Below the pieces are notes generated by a model. The model did not search any database. It was not told the DNA's origin and was given only the letters and a program-made list of their open reading frames with translations. Below, one piece after another: positions 1 to 9,806 of a DNA stretch of 64,000 nt; position 1 is the stretch's first letter, and each line of letters begins with the position of its first letter. The position numbers and the translations under genes were made by a program. The stretch lies in the NCBI GenBank assembly GCA_964498785.1, contig CAZCJL010000013.1, forward strand, positions 21,626-85,625, in the 5' to 3' direction. The stretch is from Mariaggregatimicrobium sp964498785 (GTDB lineage Bacteria > Zhuqueibacterota > Zhuqueibacteria > Thermofontimicrobiales > Thiofontviventaceae).

Positions 1-409
1 AAAATTAGCATACTTATGATACAGCCCCGACAGCTCTATGCTGAATAGTAACAAAATTATTATCATTTATTTTCTCCGGGCAAACCACGAAAAATTTTAA
101 TTTGAATCTGCCATTGATTGAAAAGAATTTTATAAACGAGCTGTAATAAAGACATCTGTTTACTGGAATGAGGCGCTTTGTCGGGCAGTTTATCCGGAGC
201 ACGCCGAAGTGTTCGTCAGAATGACAAAAACAGCCAACTGCAATTTAGAATAATCTGTTGCTTCATAGCGTCATTGCGGTTAGAAGATTATTGTTTACTA
301 TTGTTAGCCGATTTTGTTAATTATTTCCCTTGACATTATAATGCTATTTAGCTATTTTAAAAATTAAAATCTCAGCATTATTTTTAATTATTTTTCTCAG
401 GGAAATAAT
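1..409. other. Intergenic region upstream of polA
   Basis: No gene could be supported here. The only frame of note, on the minus strand near 14-202, has no homology that I recognise and no ribosome binding site. The last 100 bases hold the likely polA promoter. Two short stretches, around 212-226 (GTCAGAATGAC) and 268-280 (GCGTCATTGCGG), look like fragments of the intergenic repeats common in such genomes, but one window cannot show that they repeat. Confidence 0.5.
314..358 (+). promoter_or_regulatory. Probable polA promoter (two overlapping candidates)
   Basis: TTGACA at 330-335 is followed after exactly 17 bases by TATTTT at 353-358. An overlapping alternative is TTGTTA at 314-319, then 17 bases, then a perfect TATAAT at 337-342. 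Both match sigma-70-type elements about equally well, and either gives a leader of about 45-60 bases before the polA ATG at 410. Confidence 0.5.
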
Positions 410-3127
410 ATGAGCAAAAAGCGGCTTTTTTTAATAGATGGATCGGCGCTGGCATATCGCGCATTTTTTGCTTTTCAACGGCAGCCTCTGATTAATAGCA
501 AAGGCGAGAACACCAGTGCTGCGTTTGGATTCTATCGTTCTCTTCAAAAAATACTAGATAATGAAAATCCGGATTACATTGCAACTGTTTTTGACACACC
601 GGAACCCACCTTTCGACATAAATTATTTCCGGAATATAAAGCGACACGCGAAAAAATGCCGGACGAAATGATCGAACAGCTTCCCCGGGTGAAACAAATG
701 CTAAATGTAATGAATATTGAATTGCTTGAAATTCCAGGATTTGAAGCAGATGATGTGATTGGAACGCTTGCGATAGACGGTGAAAAAAATAACCTTGAGG
801 TATGGCTGGTAACCGGTGACAAAGATTTTATGCAGCTTGTAACCGAAAAGGTGAAAATTTATAATCCCCGGCGAGCAAATGAATCCCCTGAAATTTTAGA
901 TGTTCAGGGGGTGATCACTAAAACCGGGTTGCATCCGACAAGAATTATTGATTTCATGGCGTTAACCGGGGATAGCTCGGATAATATTCCCGGTGTTCGA
1001 GGGATTGGCCCCAAAACCGCTGCTGAGCTATTGAAAGAATTTGATACGCTCGAAGAAATTCTGGAGAATCCCGATAAAATCTCTCGCAAACCTATTCGTG
1101 CTAAAATTGAGGCGAATAAAGAAAATGCACTGCTTTCAAAAAAATTAGTCACGATTGATACAGATGTAAAGCTTAATATAAAAATCGATGATTTAAAAAG
1201 AAAACAACCGGAGAAAGAGACCGCAATTCGATTCTTCAAAGAAATAGAATTTAACAGCGCTCTTGAGCGGTTGATGGGTGACGCGCAGAATGAGAAATTA
1301 AATTATCAGATAATTGATTCGGAATCTGATTTGGATCAATTAATAGCTCAATTAAGAGAAATTGGTTCATTCACAATGGATTTGGAGACTACCTCAAAAG
1401 ATCCGATGGTGGCTCAAATTGTGGGGCTTTCGTTTTCCTGGAAAAAAGCGAACGCATACTATATACCGGTTTCAATTCAGATCATTAAGCCTGGCGGAGA
1501 TTTATTTGATCAAAAGCAGACAGCAGGGATTCCGGTTGATGCTGTTTTAAAGAAACTCAAACCGATTCTTGAAGATGCATCATTCAAAAAATGTGGTCAA
1601 AATATAAAATACGACATGCTTGTACTATCAAATTATGGCTGTGCTGTGGAAGGAGTGGATTTTGATACAATGGTCGCGAGTTATCTCATCAATCCGTCTC
1701 TGCGTCAACATAATCTGGACGCGTTAAGTCTTGAATATTTAAATTATCAAAAAATAGCGACTTCGGATTTAATTGGCAGTGGGAAAAATCAAAAGTCAAT
1801 GGCAGATGTGGCTGTGGAAAAGGTTGCGCAATACGCATGTGAAGATGCAGATATGACACAACGTCTCCGCAATCTGCTGGAAAAGAAATTAACGGATTAT
1901 AATCTGGAAAAGCTGTTTAAATCAGTTGAGCTGCCGCTAATTTACGTTTTGATGGATATAGAACGAAATGGCGTATCGCTGGATGTTCCGTTTCTCAAAA
2001 AGATGTCTGCAGAACTTCGAGAACGTCTGGAAAAGTTGGAAGAACAAATTTACGAGGTTGCAGGGGAGGCATTCAATATTAACTCGCCGAAACAATTGTC
2101 TGAAATTTTATTCAATAAATTAAAATTACCTACTATCCGTCGTACAAAAACCGGTATTTCAACAGATGTAAATGTTCTTGAAGAGTTGGCAAAGGTTCAT
2201 ATTTTACCGCAGGACTTATTAGAGTTCCGTCAATTAGCAAAACTAAAATCCACGTATGTGGATGCCCTGCCAAAATTAGTGAATGCGAAGACCGGCAGAG
2301 TGCATACTTCTTACAACCAAACCGTGGCGGCAACGGGGCGATTATCTTCCAGCGATCCGAATTTACAAAATATCCCGATTCGTACTGAAATCGGGCGAAA
2401 GATCCGGCAGGCATTTACTCCTAAAAACAGGGACTATGTGCTACTGGATGCAGATTATTCCCAAATTGAATTACGGATAATGGCGCATATTTCCGGGGAC
2501 GACACTTTAACCAATTCATTCCGGAATAATGAAGATGTGCACCGGAAAACTGCGGCGCTGGTTTTTAAACTATCTGAGGATAAAGTTACGGATGAATTAC
2601 GGCGCAGGGCAAAAGAGGTGAATTTCGGAATCTTGTACGGAATGGGAGCTTACGGACTTGCGAGTCGCCTGGATATTGCACAAGAGGAAGCGGAATCGTT
2701 TATCCTGGATTATTTCGCAAGTTATCCTGAAGTGAAAGCTTATATCGACCGCACAATAGCAGACGCCCGAGAAAAAGGATATGTAACGACGTTATTAAAC
2801 CGCAGACGTTATCTGCCGGAAATCCATAATAAAAATCGTCGGGTGCGCGAGTTTGCCGAACGGACTGCAATAAATACCCCAATTCAGGGCAGCGCAGCAG
2901 ATTTAATCAAAATTGCTATGATTCATGTTTATGAAAAAATTAAAGCACATAAATTTGATGCGAAAATGATCTTACAAGTTCATGATGAACTCCTGTTTGA
3001 AGTCGCCAAAAATCAGGTTGATGAAGTGAAAAAATTAGTCCAATTGGAAATGGAAAATGCTATTGAGCTCACAGTGCCAGTGAAAGTAGATGTAGGAATT
3101 GGTAATAACTGGTTGGAAGCTCATTAG
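410..3127 (+). CDS. polA: DNA polymerase I
   Basis: This is a full-length Pol I of 905 residues, used in Okazaki fragment processing and repair synthesis. The N-terminal 290 residues form the 5'-3' exonuclease, with the Asp-rich LIDGSALAYR and TGDKDFMQL motifs. The proofreading domain keeps all three exonuclease motifs: MDLETT near residue 323, GQNIKYD, and YACEDAD. The polymerase domain has DADYSQIELR (motif A), the O-helix segment RRAKEVNFGILYG (motif B) and VHDELLFEV (motif C). An AGGGA ribosome binding site lies six bases before the ATG. Proofreading should therefore be active, as in E. coli and unlike Taq. The gene stands alone and converges on the signalling block to its right. Confidence 0.98.
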   Translation: MSKKRLFLIDGSALAYRAFFAFQRQPLINSKGENTSAAFGFYRSLQKILDNENPDYIATVFDTPEPTFRHKLFPEYKATREKMPDEMIEQLPRVKQMLNVMNIELLEIPGFEADDVIGTLAIDGEKNNLEVWLVTGDKDFMQLVTEKVKIYNPRRANESPEILDVQGVITKTGLHPTRIIDFMALTGDSSDNIPGVRGIGPKTAAELLKEFDTLEEILENPDKISRKPIRAKIEANKENALLSKKLVTIDTDVKLNIKIDDLKRKQPEKETAIRFFKEIEFNSALERLMGDAQNEKLNYQIIDSESDLDQLIAQLREIGSFTMDLETTSKDPMVAQIVGLSFSWKKANAYYIPVSIQIIKPGGDLFDQKQTAGIPVDAVLKKLKPILEDASFKKCGQNIKYDMLVLSNYGCAVEGVDFDTMVASYLINPSLRQHNLDALSLEYLNYQKIATSDLIGSGKNQKSMADVAVEKVAQYACEDADMTQRLRNLLEKKLTDYNLEKLFKSVELPLIYVLMDIERNGVSLDVPFLKKMSAELRERLEKLEEQIYEVAGEAFNINSPKQLSEILFNKLKLPTIRRTKTGISTDVNVLEELAKVHILPQDLLEFRQLAKLKSTYVDALPKLVNAKTGRVHTSYNQTVAATGRLSSSDPNLQNIPIRTEIGRKIRQAFTPKNRDYVLLDADYSQIELRIMAHISGDDTLTNSFRNNEDVHRKTAALVFKLSEDKVTDELRRRAKEVNFGILYGMGAYGLASRLDIAQEEAESFILDYFASYPEVKAYIDRTIADAREKGYVTTLLNRRRYLPEIHNKNRRVREFAERTAINTPIQGSAADLIKIAMIHVYEKIKAHKFDAKMILQVHDELLFEVAKNQVDEVKKLVQLEMENAIELTVPVKVDVGIGNNWLEAH

Positions 3128-3137
3128 CGCTTAATAG

Positions 3138-3174
3138 AAAAAATCCCTTCCACAGAATTCAGAAAAAGGGATTT
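3138..3174 (-). terminator. Rho-independent terminator between convergent genes
   Basis: AAATCCCTT (3141-3149) pairs with AAGGGATTT (3166-3174). Read on the minus strand, the stem is followed by a run of six T (plus-strand A at 3138-3143), so it mainly ends the minus-strand signalling operon. On the plus strand the T run is only three long, so it would be a weaker stop for polA. Confidence 0.75.
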
Positions 3175-3194
3175 GTAAAAATGAGTTCATCTGT

Positions 3195-5570
3195 TTATGA
3201 AAAATTTAGTATATTTATCAATTCCTCCAAAAATTGATCCATACTCTCAAATCGGTTGCCCGGATATTTAGCCATCGCTTTTGTCAGGATTGAATCGGTT
3301 TTAACCGGGATATGCGGAAACATGACAGATAATGGGGGGGGAGTCAGTTTGGTAATGTTTTCAAACAGTATCCGTTTATCTTCATTAAAAAACGGATTTT
3401 TGCCGCTTAATAGTTCATAAAAAATAACTCCCAGCGAATAAATATCTGTCCTGTGATCTGTCTCGTTTTTTTCAATTTGTTCCGGAGCGGCATAACTAAT
3501 TGACCGCAGATTGATATTCCTCTGCTTTTTAACCGGACTTGAAAATTCAGGAACTGTAAAATCCGTTAGTTTAATTTCATTCATTTCAGAAATGAAAATA
3601 TTGTTAGGATTGAGCTTGGCATGAATTAAACTTGCGCGATGGGCATGAATTAATCCCTGTGCTGTTTGGCGGCAAATTTCCACGGCATTACGCCAATCCA
3701 GGGCGCCGGAACTGGAAATTAAGTCTGTTAATTGAGTCCCCTCAACATACTCACGGGCAATGTAGCAAAATCCTTCGTCTTCGTTGATATCATAAATGAT
3801 TGCGATATTATTGTGATTGAGCTTGCCAATGATACTGGCCTTGTTCAGAAATATACCGGCGAGTTGGGTGCGATCTTCCACAGGAAAATCCGGACGTAAA
3901 ATTTTCAGAATAACTAATCTATCCAGAAAGGAATCGATTGCTTTGTAGCTATTTAATGAGTCATTTAAAGAAAGTTCATTAACAATATGAAAGCGATCAA
4001 TTTTTTCCATAACTCCGTTACGAAGTTTTTCCAGGGGATCTTCCCACGCAATCTCGAAAATTGGCATGGAATCCTGAAGCGCCGGAAAGTCTATATTCTT
4101 TAGCAAAATTGAATTATAGGCAGTATTTTCCTTGATAATTTCCTGTACCTGTTGTGTGATAAAAATTTTATCATTTTGTTCCCGATGATCTGTAAGCGAA
4201 ATTCCATTACCTTCAAAAATATCACAACTAAGTTGTTGTAATTCAAATAAAATGTATAAATCTTCAAGAAGATTATCAATGGAATTTGGTTCGCGTGAAT
4301 GAATGAGTATCTGGAATTTGAATTTTTGGCCGTCAGTGCGGCGATATGTTTCAGTGTAGCGCTTAAATATTGTAACAGCCGTATCGATCGTGTATTCAAT
4401 ATTTGTCCCGAATAGCAGATATCCGTTGTTTAACCGTTTTAACTGGGGGATAGACTTTTTGTCCAGAATATTCTCAAGAAGTGCATCGAACCGCGCTAAT
4501 ATTTCATAATGACGCGATTGTTTGGAAAAAGCGTCATAATTAGTAATCTGAATTAGCATTAACGAATTCCCATAATCAAAATTATCATCTGTCGCATGTT
4601 TATTTTTTCCATAAGAAGCCGTGGGTAATGTAATGGGAACACTGTTTAGCGGGATAACGCGATTCCAGATTTCCTGGGTAAAATTAAAGGATCGCGGCAT
4701 CGCTGATAATTTGTTTAATCCCCGATCCCAGATATTGGAAAAAGAATTGTCGCTTAAAAAAAGCTCGTATTCAGCAATCGATTGGTTATTATCTATTTTC
4801 TTTTCACCAGCAGCATCCTTAACAATTTTTTTTATCGCCAGGAATAAGTAGATATCATTCAAATGATTAAATTGATCGACTTCATTAATATAATATTTAC
4901 AATAATCAAAATCACTTTTACTAATTTCAAACTCTTCATCGGCAATGGATGCATTCTTAATCGCCTTTAAAAAAGTAAGGGCAATCCATTTCAATACAAT
5001 TGTATTTTTGTTTTCCTGATATATTTCTTTCAGTTTCGTTGTCACCTCGGAATAGCGTTCCTCCTTCCACCCAAGAAGACTATAATAAGGGATAATGTCC
5101 ATATCATCAGGATAGGTTTGGAAATATTCTTCAGCAAGAGATTTTGCAGCGGTATAACTGCCATTCTTATATTCAATTTTTGCTAAAAACAGCATTAGCT
5201 CCCGCGAATGCGGGGGTTTATTATTTAAGGCCTGTTTGTAAACCCGATATGCAGTTTGATCATCTTTTCCCGCGGATAGATATATTTTGCTAAGGATGTT
5301 GTTGATGACTTTATTATTCGGATCATATTTCAGCGTTTGTTGAAACACATAAATCGCACTCTCATCATATTTTTCTTTTCTGAGGTATGCTGTGCTCAAA
5401 TTTCTATAGATTGCAAGATTTTCATGACCAAATTCCACTAATTTTGAAAATTTTTCAATCGCCTGTTCGTACTGCCCCCGTTTGAGATAGGCTTCTCCCA
5501 ATTGATAGAGTAGTTCAAATACACGTTTATTTCCACGTATTTTTTCGTCCATATTCAAATTTTCTTTCAC
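3195..5570 (-). CDS. TPR protein with degenerate nucleotide-cyclase and pseudokinase domains
   Basis: The protein has 791 residues in three parts. Residues about 14-200 are TPR-like helical repeats (LLYQLGEAYLKRGQYEQAIE). Residues about 335-510 follow the layout of a class III adenylate/guanylate cyclase, but the metal-binding Asp positions are lost: MLIQITNYD stands where FADIxGFT is expected, and RLNNGYLLFG where GDG is expected. Residues about 524-790 are a Hanks-type kinase fold with a Lys in VILK (556) and APE (695-697). The catalytic Asp of HRD is Lys (HAKLNPNN, 650-657), DFG is DFT, and the glycine loop is absent. It is therefore probably a scaffold or pseudoenzyme. It is the last gene of the minus-strand block. 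The start is GTG at 5570; ATG at 5552 is an alternative. Confidence 0.8.
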   Translation of the reverse strand: MKENLNMDEKIRGNKRVFELLYQLGEAYLKRGQYEQAIEKFSKLVEFGHENLAIYRNLSTAYLRKEKYDESAIYVFQQTLKYDPNNKVINNILSKIYLSAGKDDQTAYRVYKQALNNKPPHSRELMLFLAKIEYKNGSYTAAKSLAEEYFQTYPDDMDIIPYYSLLGWKEERYSEVTTKLKEIYQENKNTIVLKWIALTFLKAIKNASIADEEFEISKSDFDYCKYYINEVDQFNHLNDIYLFLAIKKIVKDAAGEKKIDNNQSIAEYELFLSDNSFSNIWDRGLNKLSAMPRSFNFTQEIWNRVIPLNSVPITLPTASYGKNKHATDDNFDYGNSLMLIQITNYDAFSKQSRHYEILARFDALLENILDKKSIPQLKRLNNGYLLFGTNIEYTIDTAVTIFKRYTETYRRTDGQKFKFQILIHSREPNSIDNLLEDLYILFELQQLSCDIFEGNGISLTDHREQNDKIFITQQVQEIIKENTAYNSILLKNIDFPALQDSMPIFEIAWEDPLEKLRNGVMEKIDRFHIVNELSLNDSLNSYKAIDSFLDRLVILKILRPDFPVEDRTQLAGIFLNKASIIGKLNHNNIAIIYDINEDEGFCYIAREYVEGTQLTDLISSSGALDWRNAVEICRQTAQGLIHAHRASLIHAKLNPNNIFISEMNEIKLTDFTVPEFSSPVKKQRNINLRSISYAAPEQIEKNETDHRTDIYSLGVIFYELLSGKNPFFNEDKRILFENITKLTPPPLSVMFPHIPVKTDSILTKAMAKYPGNRFESMDQFLEELINILNFS

Positions 5571-5670
5571 ATCATGTCATCTGATTTGACCAGTCAATTA
5601 ACAAACACATTGAAATAATTTTTATCCGTTATTGCTAAAACCTCAGTTAGTAATTCAATGAGTCAATTAG

Positions 5671-8193
5671 TTAAAATTGGGTTTTTAACTGAATGAATAG
5701 CGCCCGCGGAAATTCGCCCGGAATCACGAATGATTTGGCGTCCGCATAATTCATAAAATAGCATTTTTCGTTAAGCAGATTGTTTGCAACAAATTGTACA
5801 CTCACATTTTGCATTAATTTCATTGATAATGAAAAGTTGATTAAGAAAAACGGATCTATAGAATTTGCTGGATTATCTGAATACTGCTTGCCGATAAAAT
5901 TCAAATGGACTATGCCTTCGATTCGATCATGCATCTGATAGCCAAGTCCGGTTTTGGTATTCATTCGGGGATAATTTAATATTTTAGCATGAGTTGCTAC
6001 CTCGGTGATCCTGTGTAGTGTGCTATTTACAAATAAATATATTTTTGAATTCGGTTGATAGGTTGTATTCAAATTTAAACCGTTGATTTGATATTTATTC
6101 ACGGAATTTATTAGCTCATATATTGCCGATGAATTCAGTTGTTTTTGAATAATCAAATTATTAACTGCCTGCCGATACAGGGATATCTGAAAGCTAACGC
6201 TTCTAAACATATCATAATCCAATGATAAACTGACTGCATGAATTTGCTCCGGGTTTAACACTTTGGGTCTGTATAAAGTGTTTTCCATGTTAATCCTGCG
6301 TTCCAATATCGAAGGACTCCGGTATCCGTGCTCAAAAGATAATGTGGCATGAAATGGGGCCAATGGATCATACACAAATTTTACTGATGGAGAAAGGAGG
6401 TCTTTGCTACCGGTTCCGGTATTTACGTATCGTAATCCTCCGAAAATACCCCAAAAATGCGAGAAATTATAACCAGCTTTTGCTGCACAGGATATCTCAT
6501 TAAACCCAGCTTCATTTTTTCCCGGTATAATATCCCATTCAGCAAAAAGTCCGGAGATACTATTAGATTCTGGTTTGAAAAGATTATGCGCGCCTTCCCG
6601 AATAAATTGAATATCAATGGAAGCCGGTGTTTTTTTGGAGCGATAGTACATCCGAATTTGAGAATTAATGGAATATCCATTGGAGTAATATCGCGTAATC
6701 GGTTGAGAATTCTCAGTCCCATATTGATGGAGCGAGTACGCGTAGCGAACATACGCGTCTGCTGAGTACCGCTTTCCGAATTGATGAGAATAGGCGATAC
6801 CCAATTGCAGGCCTTCTCTTGTCCTGGAGTCTCCAAATTCGTTCAGTGGCATAAAACCGAGTTCTCCATTGTCCTGGCGAAAATAATGGCTAATGAAAGT
6901 CATGCCTCTATTTTTTGCGATCATTGAAAGAGTGAAGTTGTCTGTAGTGAAATTGACAACAGGTGGATTTTCAGAGGACTTTGTCGGAATTGTCCGGTTG
7001 TAACCTTCATCAGCATGATAGTTTGTTGAAATCAGAAAATTTGTTTCCTTTTTTTTCATATTTATACAAGAAGCGATTTGTTTTGAATAATATGAACCAA
7101 TTTGAGAGGACGCGGTTACGGACAGCGGTTTTTCTGAATTTTTGGTTTGAATATCAATATGCCCTATGAACGCGCTTTTGCCTTTGTATGTACTTTGCGG
7201 TTTCGTGTAAATAGCAACTTTGTCAATGATATTTATTGGAATTAAATCTGAATTGAAGGCATTTGTTAAACCCTCGCTAATTGGAATTCCGTCAATTGTG
7301 ACCAGAATGCTGTTATTGAACAAGCCCGGAGCAATACCCCGTCCCGACACAATAGAATTTTCCCAGTAAGAATTGACCTGAAAAAAGCCGGGGATTATTG
7401 TTAACAGATCCGACAGGCTTTCAAATCCAAATCTATCCAAATCTTTGCTATCGAAAACCAGCACTGTGTTCTCAACGTTAGTTGGCCTAATTTTATTCAT
7501 CGCGCGAATAGAATCTTCACGTTGTTGTTGCAATTTAAGCAAATGCTTTTCCGATAGTATCTGTTGCTCGTCAATGGTAATTTCCTCTGGCGGTTTCGGA
7601 ACTGGCGCCGGATTTTGCCTTTGGCTTTCGCTCAGATAATCATAATTGGTTTGCAGATGAATGGGAACTTCAATTCCATTTATATTAAGTGTCTTTGTAT
7701 AAATCTCATCAAAATAAACTTGCTTGATCAGTGGTAGCGCATCGTGACATTGTATCCCAAACTTACTATAGCGAACAGTACAATATGCAAGCACACTCAG
7801 AAAATCATCGCTGGAGTCGATAAAATCGATTCCATACCAATAATAACCCAGGTTGTAATTATTATTATTGTTTTTTTCGAAACCATAAATCGGATCGAAC
7901 TTTGATGTAATTATGATTGGTTCGACAGGTTTTCCCAAAGCAACAAAACCGCCGGCTACAATTATCCTGAAGGGCCCATTGAAAGTTATAATAACACCAG
8001 GCTCAATTGTAAGGGTTAATCCTTTTGGGATGATAATATCGTCAGTAATTAAATACGGACTGTTTTGAACTGACCATAATCCGGATTGGATGCCTTTAAC
8101 AGGCGTACGCGGGAAAAGGGTAATTGGTTGAAGAATAATTATTAGCAGAATGAAAATGTATCCAAGTTGTTTGAACCGTCTGTTAATGCCCAT
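5671..8193 (-). CDS. TonB-dependent receptor with N-terminal beta-helix-like domain
   Basis: This 840-residue outer-membrane protein has an N-terminal signal segment. Next comes a region at about residues 40-190 of the parallel beta-helix type (IPKGLTLTIEPGVIITF, then VAGGFVALGKPVEPIIITS). A Pro/Gln-rich linker follows, then a TonB plug at about 240-350 (LSDLLTIIPGF, VSGRGIAP, VTIDGIPISEG) and a long beta-barrel ending in an aromatic residue (IQLKTQF). Fusion of a beta-helix to a plug is unusual. GAGGT lies about eight bases before the ATG. The gene sits between the PP2C gene and the TPR-pseudokinase gene, with gaps of about 100-120 bases. Its substrate cannot be read from the sequence, and no TonB or ExbB gene is nearby. 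Confidence 0.85.
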   Translation of the reverse strand: MGINRRFKQLGYIFILLIIILQPITLFPRTPVKGIQSGLWSVQNSPYLITDDIIIPKGLTLTIEPGVIITFNGPFRIIVAGGFVALGKPVEPIIITSKFDPIYGFEKNNNNNYNLGYYWYGIDFIDSSDDFLSVLAYCTVRYSKFGIQCHDALPLIKQVYFDEIYTKTLNINGIEVPIHLQTNYDYLSESQRQNPAPVPKPPEEITIDEQQILSEKHLLKLQQQREDSIRAMNKIRPTNVENTVLVFDSKDLDRFGFESLSDLLTIIPGFFQVNSYWENSIVSGRGIAPGLFNNSILVTIDGIPISEGLTNAFNSDLIPINIIDKVAIYTKPQSTYKGKSAFIGHIDIQTKNSEKPLSVTASSQIGSYYSKQIASCINMKKKETNFLISTNYHADEGYNRTIPTKSSENPPVVNFTTDNFTLSMIAKNRGMTFISHYFRQDNGELGFMPLNEFGDSRTREGLQLGIAYSHQFGKRYSADAYVRYAYSLHQYGTENSQPITRYYSNGYSINSQIRMYYRSKKTPASIDIQFIREGAHNLFKPESNSISGLFAEWDIIPGKNEAGFNEISCAAKAGYNFSHFWGIFGGLRYVNTGTGSKDLLSPSVKFVYDPLAPFHATLSFEHGYRSPSILERRINMENTLYRPKVLNPEQIHAVSLSLDYDMFRSVSFQISLYRQAVNNLIIQKQLNSSAIYELINSVNKYQINGLNLNTTYQPNSKIYLFVNSTLHRITEVATHAKILNYPRMNTKTGLGYQMHDRIEGIVHLNFIGKQYSDNPANSIDPFFLINFSLSMKLMQNVSVQFVANNLLNEKCYFMNYADAKSFVIPGEFPRALFIQLKTQF

Positions 8194-8316
8194 TTGTCAC
8201 TACCTCAATAAAAATTCTCTGCGTCTTGATAACGCCATTCAAAGAATACGCATTTATTTCCCCCGAAATTTTATAGTAACAATGTAATGTAATGCAATTC
8301 TGTTGGAGAAATTTAG

Positions 8317-9792
8317 CTAATTTTTCGAAGCTGGATTCAATTCGATTGCTTTGGTGTCTCCAGACGAAATTGAAATGCCATTTAATTTAAATAGTGTTAC
8401 TTTATTTGTGTCCCTAATTGAAATATTGTATCGACCAGGTTTCAGTTGTATACCATTTTCTATGTATCTTGTTGTCTGGCCTAATCTCTTATTGTTCAAA
8501 TAAATAAAGGATGTGTCCTTGTTTAAAAGATGCTCTAATCCGACAATGTATATTAATCCTTTATTTTGTGTTGTATTGTTTAAAGATTTTGTACGAATTT
8601 TCTCAGAATCCGCTAATGCATGTCGAATTGAATCTGTAATGGTTACTTTCTCGAGGTCGGTAGACATAGAAACCGGTAAATTTTTTTTTGAGGAATCTTT
8701 TTTTTGTGTAACAGAGAATTTATTTTGAACAAAATCAGTGGATTTTATCTTTAAAGCCTCTTTTGGTAGCGGCTGATCATTAATAATCAGGTTTTCAGAA
8801 GACAAATTTTTAACGACTATTGAAGCCAATAGCAATAAGGCGCTAATCAGGAAAATGCGAACAAGTTTTTTTTGCCAGATGGATTCCACAAAATCATGAA
8901 TTTTGTTAGAAAATGTTGAACTGTAAAATTGACGTTTTAAAATTCTGTTTTCAAATTCAGAAGTAGCGATATCCTCAGATTTCAAAGTGACCGAAACCGG
9001 CTCTGATATGGGCGCCTTTTTTTCATCGACCTCGATAACTCGTATTAACGAAACAGTGATGTTATCAGATCCATCTTTTTCATTTGCTAATTTAATTAAT
9101 TCGTCAGCCATTTCAACAAGATTGGATTTTGGGGATGCAATGATCTTTTTTATTTCATCATCGGTCACCTCGCTTGTTAAACCGTCACTACATAAAAGAA
9201 ACGTGTCATCAACTTTAACCGGCTCAATTTTGACGTCAATTTTGACATTGGGAGCCAAGCCAAGTGCACGCGTGATAACGTTTCGTTTTTCAAATTTTGA
9301 CACATCCTCGGCTTTAATTTCTTTGTCCTGGATAAGTTCATTAAGCCAGGAATGGTCTTCTGTCAACAATTCAAATGTATCATCCCGAAACCTGTAAACA
9401 CGGCTATCCCCGACATGGCAAATACATACAAGTTCATCAATAAAGGATGTTGCAGAAACAGTTGTTCCCATCCCTTTATATTTGGTGTCCTTGCAAGCCT
9501 TGTTAAAAATATGCCGATTTGCTAACCGAATCGAACTGACAAGCGGCGAAGCAATTTTTATAAGTTGTTTATCAAGATCGTTCGCAATTTTCTGGTGTTT
9601 TTCCGTTTCAAGATAGAGATACATATACCGTATAGTAGATACAGCAAGTCGACTCGCCTGAGAGCCTGCTTTATGACCGCCCATTCCGTCGCATAAAACT
9701 GCTAACTTTGCCTCGAGAAAATTTCCATAGTAATCTTCATTAATTTCCCGAACCCGACCAACATCTGTTCTGGCAACCATTTGAATCTTCAT
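8317..9792 (-). CDS. PP2C-type Ser/Thr phosphatase with membrane anchor
   Basis: Residues 1-252 are a complete bacterial PP2C domain that removes phosphate from Ser/Thr residues. All metal and core motifs are present: NEDYYG (Asp20), CDGMGGH (Asp35), HVGDSRVYR, ITRALG, CSDGLT (Asp203) and GSDNITV (Asp243). A linker leads to one membrane helix at about 310-328, and then to an extracytoplasmic tail of about 160 residues without a recognised domain. Soluble Stp enzymes are about 240-260 residues, so the anchor and tail are additions. It lies 14 bases after the FHA gene and two genes after the kinase, a classic kinase/phosphatase pairing. It probably counteracts that kinase. Confidence 0.93.
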   Translation of the reverse strand: MKIQMVARTDVGRVREINEDYYGNFLEAKLAVLCDGMGGHKAGSQASRLAVSTIRYMYLYLETEKHQKIANDLDKQLIKIASPLVSSIRLANRHIFNKACKDTKYKGMGTTVSATSFIDELVCICHVGDSRVYRFRDDTFELLTEDHSWLNELIQDKEIKAEDVSKFEKRNVITRALGLAPNVKIDVKIEPVKVDDTFLLCSDGLTSEVTDDEIKKIIASPKSNLVEMADELIKLANEKDGSDNITVSLIRVIEVDEKKAPISEPVSVTLKSEDIATSEFENRILKRQFYSSTFSNKIHDFVESIWQKKLVRIFLISALLLLASIVVKNLSSENLIINDQPLPKEALKIKSTDFVQNKFSVTQKKDSSKKNLPVSMSTDLEKVTITDSIRHALADSEKIRTKSLNNTTQNKGLIYIVGLEHLLNKDTSFIYLNNKRLGQTTRYIENGIQLKPGRYNISIRDTNKVTLFKLNGISISSGDTKAIELNPASKN

Positions 9793-9806
9793 TATGCGCC
9801 CTTACA

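Noticed and set aside
14..202. Open frame of 62 codons on the minus strand at the left edge
   Set aside because: No ribosome binding site, no recognisable domain, and composition like the surrounding intergenic DNA.
1..409. Replication origin near polA
   Set aside because: No cluster of TTATCCACA-type DnaA boxes was found; TTTATCCGGA near 189 is a single poor match, and dnaA, dnaN and gyrB are absent.
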